Part shown: one piece after another, positions 56,485 to 64,000 of the stretch | Layout of the letters: the number at the start of each line of letters is the position of its first letter | How positions within the stretch are numbered: the first letter of the stretch is position 1 | NCBI GenBank assembly: GCA_051530055.1 | Contig: CM121341.1 | Span: 9,238,001 to 9,302,000 of the forward strand | Length of the DNA stretch: 64,000 bases | DNA from: Neoechinorhynchus agilis | Lineage: Eukaryota; Acanthocephala | Reading direction: 5' to 3' | Position numbers and translations under genes: made by a program | The notes under the pieces: model-generated | Databases searched by the model: none | The model's input: the letters and a program-made list of their open reading frames with translations, nothing else | Told to the model about the DNA's origin: nothing

Positions 56485-56516
56485 CTGATGATGAGCCCGA
56501 CGAGGTTCGAAACGTC
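56485..56516 (+). ncRNA. Hammerhead-like core, second PLE family
   Basis: CTGATGA, an unpaired T, stem II GAGCC/GGTTC (one G-T pair) with a CGACGA loop, GAAA, CG, then TC. This has the same order as the other two families, including one extra base before stem II and a palindromic dinucleotide for stem III. Stem I pairing is poor in the immediate flanks, so confidence is lower. Confidence 0.45.
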
Positions 56517-56539
56517 TTTAATAAATAATCAATTAATAA

Positions 56540-56740
56540 TTATTCTTTTGGTATAATTTTTTATTAAAAACCTTTCCAAGCTGATCGAGTTCATCATCAG
56601 TTTGCTTGTAAGTTTTCTCAACTGTGAATGGGAGTTAAAAAAACTAACAAGCAAACTGTTGATGAACTCGACGAGGTTCGAAACATTTTAATAAAAAAAT
56701 ATTTACCAGGTGAAGACTTAAAGAATAACCCCAGTACCTC
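56540..56740. repeat. Head-to-head pair of hammerhead-bearing ends
   Basis: The minus strand of 56,540-56,615 reads AAGCAAACTGATGATGAACT CGA and the plus strand from 56,649 reads AAGCAAACTGTTGATGAACT CGACGAGG then TTCGAAACATTTTAATAAAA. Two copies of one terminus face away from a centre at about 56,628. The plus copy keeps a stem and GAAA but has CUGUUGA and a non-palindromic stem III; the minus copy lost the GAAA side. AGTACCTCACATATCGACAT (56,733) links this to the repeat at 22.2 kb. Confidence 0.55.
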
Positions 56741-57256
56741 ACATATCGACATTTTTATATTATTTGTTTTCACAATTTTTATAATTACGATTCTTAACCT
56801 CGGGTTATTGCATTCAATCGATACCGACAGATGAATTAATAAGGCTCCTGCCACAAAATTTGGATGCATTTTAAAGCATCTATTAAGCAAGAGTAATATA
56901 ATTAACTCTGATGTGAGAGCGGACATTGATTAGTGGCGTGGGGAAAGAATTTGTTTGATGGCCTTCGCCAGTGAATTCGCGCACTTAAATTAGCCTGTCG
57001 AAAAATCTTTATATTAAATTCTTTTCTCGATAAGACGCTTTTATATTGCCTTTAATTAAATCAACAGGGGATTAGATACTGTATATTATTTTACCTGTAT
57101 TTTCTGATAAATGAGTGTCGGTTATTTTCTTTGAAAAATATAAGCAAACCAGAGTTAATATTCTACAAAAACAGGCATTTTTTAATTCTTTTTTTAAAAT
57201 GGTACAAAAAGTATTGACAAGTAATATGGAGTTTTTGTTTTTAAAGCAAGCGCCAT
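56741..57256. other. No gene recognised
   Basis: AT-rich. Short frames on both strands have a low-complexity hydrophobic composition and no support. Confidence 0.35.
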
Positions 57257-58000
57257 TCAGCATCTTCTTATTCTTCCTTTCGAAACAGTTTTCTTTGGTT
57301 TAGATTCGAGTGGTTGAATGCAAGGCGAGAATGGATGATAATCTGAGAAACAAAGAGTACAGTAACTAATTCCGCATGATCGATATCCACATTGTCCACG
57401 TTGATGATCCATGTCCTCCAAAGACCTCCGCCTGCATTTTGGACATCTCCAACATCTATAGTTGCGGTCTGAATGTAAAGTGCCGATTAGATTAAAATCA
57501 ATTTGTTCAATCTCATTGCTCTTCTTTTTCTTTTTTACTGGCACGCAATTATGAAGCGTCGACGAGAGAACCGGTGCGTCGATATTTCGCTTCCGTTTTT
57601 TGCCTTTTGGTCCAACATTTTCCTTGTTTTCATTGTCGATAATTTGGTGTTCTGGTTCTTTAGGTACCCTCCATTTTCTCTTTCTCGACCGTTGAGCAGT
57701 ACAGTTTTCTTGGCAGATTTTCTTTTGAAACATTTGAGAAATATATTCCGGTGGAGGAATAGTAGGAAGAGACATTCTTTGTCGACGACTAAGTTTAGAT
57801 ACAGGTTTAAACTCTTGCAAGTCATCAGCTGTTCCTAGCGAATCGCGTTGACCTCGTTTTCTTGCAGTAGTTTCTCGAGATATTCCGTGTCTTACGACAA
57901 GAGCAAATAATTCTTTGGATGAATCGAAATCCACTGTGTTCATTGATCTAAGGCTCACGAGGTTCATTTTAGTAGGTAATAAGAAAGTGCGATAGACCAT
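57257..58000 (-). CDS. Emi1/Emi2-like zinc-binding-region protein
   Basis: A 247-residue frame from the ATG at 58,000. The C-terminal third has CWRCPKCRRRSLEDMDHQRG then CGYRSCGISYCTLCFSDYHP and a final FSPC, the cysteine/histidine pattern of the zinc-binding region (ZBR) of FBXO5/FBXO43, inhibitors of the anaphase-promoting complex. The N-terminal two-thirds are basic and disordered, with KR-rich blocks (RSRKRKWRVP, KGKKRKRN, KKKKKSNE) that could be nuclear signals, and an NENKENVG stretch. I do not see an F-box, though one may have diverged or lie in an upstream exon. It ends KGRIRRC, close to but not the same as the RL tail of Emi proteins. A CCAAT-type ATTGG lies about 45 bp upstream of the start codon. 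Confidence 0.6.
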   Translation of the reverse strand: MVYRTFLLPTKMNLVSLRSMNTVDFDSSKELFALVVRHGISRETTARKRGQRDSLGTADDLQEFKPVSKLSRRQRMSLPTIPPPEYISQMFQKKICQENCTAQRSRKRKWRVPKEPEHQIIDNENKENVGPKGKKRKRNIDAPVLSSTLHNCVPVKKKKKSNEIEQIDFNLIGTLHSDRNYRCWRCPKCRRRSLEDMDHQRGQCGYRSCGISYCTLCFSDYHPFSPCIQPLESKPKKTVSKGRIRRC

Positions 58001-59951
58001 TAGCTTGAGATATCTACCTGCAGCGATGCGCGTTTGCTGCAGCCAATCAGAATGCGAGAAGATACATAAAAGCCTAATTAAGTCGTATTAACTGCTTGGA
58101 ATTGGAATATTTTTGCGGTGCATTTAAGTGGTATATTAAGATTGTGCATTAGGAATTAAGACACTGCTGTTAATTTCCCAGGTATGCATTTAAAGCAAAT
58201 TATTTAATCTTCTTAGCTCTAAAACTCCTATCTTAAATAATGCTCAGTCAAGTACTAACTGACATGTGAACATTGAATGATATCTTTGGCTCGTGGGCAG
58301 CACTATCATTTTGCATTATTCCTCAAGCAAAAAAGACGGTAAACGGGTGTCAAATTATGATCATGTTATGCGATCATCCATTCATCGTCAAGCGACATAA
58401 AGAACACGCCCCATTGTTTTCGTCGAAGGTAAAGAATTGCTTTGAACCGTGTGAAATTTCGCAGGTAATCGCTACGTAGGATCATAAATTCACGATGAAA
58501 GATTATTTATCCGATTTTTTACAATTCTTTTTCGCAATCTGTATTTACTTTAATTATGCGATTATTTATACCTGCATGCCGCGATGATATCAAGGAATTG
58601 ACCTTTCTAAAAATCAATTGATTTGTTAACTTTTTATGAACAATTTTCGTTGACCGAAAAAAATCTGTCAAGGAAAATCGAAAATATTTAACACCACGAA
58701 ATATTTAGCTAACTAATTTGGACATAATTGCTCGAATCTTTGACACCTTGTGATGATGTAATCGATTCGGCGAGTTGAGGAAAATTTAATCATTGAGACA
58801 ATTGGTTTTTGATTAAATATCTTGCTGTTTTTTGCATCCAAGTAATAAAGGTGCACAATAAAATTAACTGATCGCTGATTACCACTCACTGTTTACCTTT
58901 GCAACGCAAAATGAATGTAAATGAGACGGCAAAGGAACTAAAAATGAAATTACCTTAATTTTAACTGATATAATGGCTATAAAAATGGTTCGATTTTGAA
59001 CAAAGGATACGCCGCTTCGTAATCTTCGTCTTGCATGGTTCATGCAACGTTGCCTATTTTTTAATTGAACGTCACAATAGATAACAAAATTTAATTATTG
59101 ACTAATTGATCGGTATATGTCAACTGACTAAATTTTTAAGGAAATTATAATACCAATTTAAAATTTAAGTAATCTAATTGTTTTCGAGTCTAGGCCTGTT
59201 ATATTTTATATGAATTTACTTCTGAGCCGATTTATCTGCAACGATTTCATTTGAGTGAGGTTTAAAATGCGAAATTTATGTGGTCAACATAAACCAAAGA
59301 ATCATGTCCCTTTGGAACCGGTGTGATTCATGAGGATAAACAGAACGATGATCAGTCACGGAATCGATATGGAGGAAAACCGATTCTCAAGATAAAAATA
59401 TATCACTGAAAAGTAAACTAGTGACGGTTTAAAGCTGTTGTGATGATCGAGAATCAATTTCTGGATTGTCCACAAAAGCGCGCCTACACTTAGGCGAATC
59501 CTGACGATAACTGGACATCATGAAACGCCGGAAACATGTCCAGCACCGTTGATGTGTACGCAACAGGAAAATCCGTGGGCATAAATGACCGACAAGATTC
59601 GATTTGCAATTGAAGCAAAGTAGTCTACGAGATTACCTGCGAACGATATTTAGCGCTGACAATGCCAAGGACCCGGTGGAACTTTCTATCGCCGATGCAC
59701 TAATATCCCGGGCGGTTGGAAGGGGAAGTCGTTTCTGAAGACAATGCGAGGGGTAGTTCTGGGCATCAATTCGACAATGCTTCAGAACTGTTCAAAAGTC
59801 GGGATGAACTTTCTGCTTCGATGTCGCTACGAGGAAGCCGTAAGACGGCGAAAGCTCAAAAATAAATATTTTTCTTTATCATTACAATAGCCCGCCCAAG
59901 TGTCCATTTAAAACACTTGATAAAATAGCACGGAAAATCTGGCGGTCTTTA
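58001..59951. other. Mostly featureless; one possible exon
   Basis: About 2 kb. At 58,273-58,429 a plus-strand frame (WAALSFCIIPQAKKTVNGCQ, continuing to KEHAPLFSSK) ends at a GTAAAG donor and could be an exon. From about 59,230 to 59,880 the sequence is less AT-rich and looks like a decayed repeat or gene, but I could not assign it in any frame. Confidence 0.35.
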
Positions 59952-60470
59952 CTATTGAAAGATTTTACACAATGCTTTGTTTGTATGATAGCGTCTCTTA
60001 TATTTTAGTGAACATTTCACAGATTTCAAAACGTCAATGGTTAGTTCATCTTTGGACCGCAGTACCATTTTGCCCTTCTTGCCAAACGGTCCTTCAATCA
60101 CAGTCACTTGACCGTTATCCAAAAAAACATTCATTCCTGAAAATGCCTGGACTGCTTGATCATTGGCAAACATGCCGGCTGCAATGGCCGTATTCTTCGA
60201 AGTCAATCTTTCGATATATCCACTTCGTTCGTATTCATTGAAAACTCTAACTGCTTCTAAGGGTTCATCGTCGCTGGTATTTTCTTGCCATCCAAGAAAT
60301 AATCGTCCATGAAAAGCTAGTCGGCACACATTTGACTAAAGTCTGAGTCGAGCTTCGATGCAAATAGCAGAGCATTTGTCGGGCAAAATATAGGGTCGTT
60401 TAAGTGCTGCTCGATGGTCACATTCAAAGATTAGTACAATTTGCAAAAAACCAATTCTTGTAAAGGGATT
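59952..60470 (-). pseudogene. EEFSEC: EEFSEC (selenocysteine elongation factor) C-terminal part
   Basis: EEFSEC delivers Sec-tRNA to the ribosome at UGA codons. The frame 60,329-59,952 starts CRLAFHGRLFLG (human CRLAFHGILLHG), then YERSGYIERLTSKNTAIAAG, GMNVFLDNGQ, VIEGPFGKKGKMVL and SVKCSLKYKRRYHTNKAL, following the family's C-terminal domain IV in order. Upstream, KCSALLFASKLDSDFSQM also fits but is in another frame: a TGTG repeat is two bases too long at the CRLAF junction, and a second shift lies near 60,380. Nothing of the GTPase part is found, and LINE sequence starts at about 60,500. So the gene is a truncated remnant, or has its remaining exons elsewhere and sequence errors here. Confidence 0.75.
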
Positions 60471-60499
60471 TGGGTTTAAAAATGGATTTATTGTTTACG

Positions 60500-62620
60500 G
60501 CATAAACTAAATAAGATAAAAATTTGAATATATATCACCGTACTAATATTTTGATTTCTGGCGGCTTGAAAGAGGCGTTGAAACTTTTTCAAAATATTAC
60601 AAAAGGGCTTGAAGCTATTAGAAATGAGAATAAGGAATTGAAAAGTTCCTTAAAAAGCTTAATGAGGGAGGCGACGTTGAAGGTCGAGGAGGCATTAAAA
60701 AGAGCTTTGTCTATTCCCAGCCTGGAAGATACCAAACCCGATTCGGGACCGACCAAGAAGGTATATGCAAACAGATAGTGTTCGTTTTTTACATGTAATA
60801 TTGGGTAATCCAGGAACTTAGATAAATTAGATAATGATTTGTTTGGTGGGTTTTTACAAGAAACAGGGACCTTCCATCATTTGGCTTACCTATTTATGAA
60901 TGTTCTTTAACTAAGCCAATCTACCCATCAAATAGTAAAAACTACTCCGGTGGTTTACAATCATTTTTGAGAAAAGATATTCAACCGAAAATGATATGTG
61001 AAATTCATACGAATGAGCACGTTATTCAGATAATATCATCCCTGAATCCTTTTCTAAATAAGGAAGCTTATTGCGGGCCCCTTAAAATAATTTGGGTGAA
61101 TTTCTACCGCAATCCAAAGTGTAACATTAGAAAATCATTAGAGGCCATGAAAGAGCTCTTAGAAGTATGGAAGCCTGATGTCATGACTGGTGACTTCAAT
61201 AATAATCACCTGAATGCCTTTAGAAGCTTATTCTCATCTAACTATACCACCATTATCTCTCAAGAACCCTCGTTCCACAATTGGTCGCGAGGATTTCCCT
61301 TTTTTAATAGATGGATCAATAGTAAGTAAAGATTTAAATGCTTTATTCACTTTGGAAATCCAAATGAGAATGAGCTGGCGTCTGGGTCATGATGCTTCGT
61401 TCTTCACAAGCACTGGTCGAGTCTCTTAAAAAGCGTATAAAATTAACATCAAATCTATTTTGTATTTTTAATAAAATTTTACTGGAACGAATTACCGCAA
61501 TTGTTAGTTGTGCTGCTTAGGTTCAGAGTTGATCTTAAAACAAACTAGAAACGCAGGCTTTAGGCGTCAAGATCACAATTTGGGATTTCTTATTAAATTA
61601 GAAATTGAAGCCAGAGAAAGCGGACATCACTCAATTGCCCAAGTATTTAAAAAAATACTTCTCTTCTATTGGAAGGAGATTAAAAAAGAGAGAAAAAATC
61701 TATTGAAATGTGCAGTTTCTCTAAAAAATGGTGGAATATAATTTTAAATAAGAAATTTGTGGGCTGGAAGTCCAAAGCAAGTTCATGGATTGGGTGCTCT
61801 TCCTATCCTGAAGCAGTTAAATCAATTTGAAACTACCATATGGGTGAAATCAGACCCGAGCCATATTTAAGACCAATTAATTTTAACGATAACTTGGAGG
61901 AGAGTGATTATTTTCCTAGAGGTGCTGATTCTATAAAGGCCTCGTTGGTGGGTCACTCATGGGCTCATAATACGTTCTCGCCTCTATCGGCAATATTTAA
62001 ACTAATAAGCGAAGAGGTTAAGTCTGTGATGATTTCGAAAATATTTTTTAATTTGAGAATTTATCAAATAATGGAGATTAATAAAGTCAAACGTATTTTG
62101 ATTCCCAAAAATAATTGCAAAAAGATCACGCAGGTCAAGGACCTGGGGCCCATTTCCATTGAAAGAGCGATAGCATGGAAGCTCTTAGATTTCGTTCAAG
62201 ATAATCATTTAATTCCGCCTCCACAGTCTGATTGAACAATTAGTTGAGTTATCTAGAGAAAGACAACGATATGTCAATGTGTTGCTAGAATTGGACATAT
62301 CGAAAGCATTCGATGAAATTGATCGCTTTTTTATCTCTAAGACTTTAAGATTTTTGAAAGTGCCTAAAAAACTTATCTACTATACTATGATCCTATTAGA
62401 GACAAAGGGGGCCTTTTTTTGAGCTTGATAAGGATAAGAGAATTTTCCATCCTGTTCACGGAGTCACCTTTATCACCAATCTTGTTTGTGGTAGCTATGT
62501 CTTTTTTATTCAAAAACTACAAGCTGAAAAATGGATCTGAAATTTTTGTTTACGCGGACGATATTTCCTTTTTTTTATCAGAGGTTTCTGAGAAATATCC
62601 GAGAGGCAATTAAAAGTTGC
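60500..62620 (+). mobile_element. APE-type LINE, near complete but decayed
   Basis: From the 5' end: a coiled-coil frame (60,524-60,778, LEAIRNENKELKSSLKSLMR) that may be ORF1; an APE endonuclease (GGFLQETGTF-like start, YSGGLQSFLRKDI, then EVWKPDVMTGDFNNNHLNAF); and a reverse transcriptase with VKDLGPISIERAIAWKLLDF, LLELDISKAFDEIDRFF, SPLSPILFVVAMSFL and the catalytic FVYADDISFF at about 62,547-62,577. It stops soon after the RT catalytic motif, where Gypsy sequence begins. At least five stops or frame changes. Unrelated to the REL-type LINEs elsewhere in the window. Confidence 0.75.
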
Positions 62621-62639
62621 CTGTGTGGCGGCAACGACT

Positions 62640-64000
62640 ACACATTCTGATGACATCAGAGGTCCGTCAGGTGCGTTGGTATGTATATAACCAGAGGTGT
62701 GGGTCGACGCGTTCGTTTTAAAAAAAGAATCTGTTATAGTGGGCATGATGTCGCCATGCCATCGATCGGGTGATAAACAGTAGTAACTGCATGTGGTTAC
62801 TGAGAGGAAATGTACTTGCCAGTTTGGACGATATATCAATACGAACAGTGAGCCTTAAATTGCCCACATTCTGAGTTCAGCAATCTCGTGTGTGGTTTGC
62901 ACAGGCCGAGGCTCAATTTACCTTGCGAAAGATTGTCGAAGATGACACCAAGTTCTACTATATCACCACAGCCCTCGATCAAGATACCGATGGGCGTGTG
63001 ATTGATATTTTAGAGTGTCCACCTCAAGCGAACAAACACGAAGCGCTGAAGAGTCGCCTATTGGACGCATTCTCGCTCTCTGAGTCCGAGCGTGCCAGCC
63101 GCATTCTGCACATCGATTTTCTCGGGGATCCTAAACTATCGGAGTTGATGGACAAGATGCTAGGCCATCTCGGGAAGCACCCATCATTCTTACCCGAGGA
63201 TATTCGATCGGTCCTAATACACGCCAAGATAACGGATCCTCGAAAATTAGTACAAGCGGCCGACGAACTATGGAAGGCTAAGCAGCAGTTCACCACGTCT
63301 TCGATACGGCGGTCCAGCAGGAAACAAGGTGGAATATGTTTTCCGCGAATAAAGCCGAGGAAATAAATAGTTTATTCTACGCCTGTGATCAGCGTGCTGG
63401 ACGACGTTTTCTCGTAGATACGGGCGCCGAAGTTAGTGTAATTCCCGCAACGATATCCGATAAATCAACAACCACTCATAATCAAACACTCACGGCTGCT
63501 AATGGTTCATCCACTAATACATTTGGAAGCAAAATGGTGGTGCTAAAACTCGGAGATAATACGATAAATTGGAAGTTCCTGATTGCATCAGTGCGACAAC
63601 CTATATTGGGTGCGGACTTTCTCGGACATTCCGAACTTCCCGTCGATGTGCGTGGGAAACGGTTAATATATCCGGAAACGAATAGAATAACGAACATTTC
63701 GTCGGCAACAATCAGACCCGGAGTAAAGATTTCTGAGACAACAATTCCAGATGAGTCACTTTGCACCAAGATTCTGAACGAATTCCCAAACGTCATCAAT
63801 CACAACTTTTCGGACCCAGTCGTTAACACACTGTGCGAAGCACTACATCCAAACTAGTTGCGTTCCTATCCATGCTCGCTCAAGACGCCTCCCTTCTGAA
63901 AAATTAGCGATCGCTCAAACCGAGTTCCACAAATTGGAATCTCTCGGAATAGTCAGATGGTCGAACAGTCGGTGGGCGTCTCCACTTCATGTAATCCCGA
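62640..64000 (+). mobile_element. Gypsy-family LTR element fossil, runs off the edge
   Basis: Metaviridae-type element, 5' part. Gag (62,890-63,366, starting WFAQAEAQFTLRKIVEDD, a common arthropod/worm Gypsy gag form), a protease with FLVDTGAEVSVIPA, and the opening of the reverse transcriptase near the window end (LGIVRWSNSRWASPLHVIP). It looks rather well preserved, with about one or two breaks in the part visible, so it is probably younger than the Gypsy fossils at 27 and 46 kb. The 5' LTR may lie at about 62,620-62,880 but could not be defined without its partner. Confidence 0.8.

Overview
The window is nuclear DNA from an invertebrate animal with small introns; I cannot name the species. 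Metazoan-type host genes (cadherin, dymeclin, clathrin heavy chain, forkhead, an Emi-type zinc-binding protein, the selenocysteine elongation factor) sit in AT-rich DNA. Where I could place splice sites, most introns are 33-52 bp. Much of the rest is transposon debris and satellite DNA.

Layout. 0-4 kb: a broken clathrin heavy chain fragment, then an unrecognised three-exon gene. 3.8-7.7 kb: about ten tandem 419-bp units cut from the 3' end of a Penelope-like element (PLE). Each unit holds part of a GIY-YIG nuclease domain and, on the minus strand, a hammerhead-ribozyme-like fold. 7.7-12.95 kb: a second satellite with a 201-bp period built from about 67-bp units. 12.95-16.3 kb: PLE and LINE remains, plus a broken copy of the 2.8-kb gene split by a LINE tail. 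16.5-18.8 kb: dymeclin on the minus strand, its 5' end running into a 157-bp satellite (18.85-19.95 kb). 20-23.6 kb: a possible small gene, inverted PLE ends and a perfect 64-bp inverted repeat.

23.6-47.3 kb is dominated by segmental duplication. Cadherin copy 1 lies at 23.6-26.2 kb. Two inverted arms of about 5.4 kb (27,662-33,072 and 41,915-47,318) each carry the end of a cadherin gene, a LINE with a restriction-like endonuclease end, and a Gypsy fossil. The 8.8-kb spacer holds a ubiquitin-like gene, a cluster of small-intron helical-protein genes and the 5' half of cadherin copy 3.

47.3-64 kb: a forkhead fragment ending at a PLE terminus with a second hammerhead, a ubiquitin-specific protease with one in-frame stop, head-to-head LINE fragments, a tRNA-like SINE region, a nearly full-length PLE, more hammerhead-like termini, an Emi-like gene, the end of EEFSEC, an APE-type LINE, and a Gypsy fossil running off the right edge.

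The most interesting signal is the set of hammerhead-like folds on PLE ends. They come in three sequence families with one shared layout, and one family has expanded into a ribozyme-bearing satellite.
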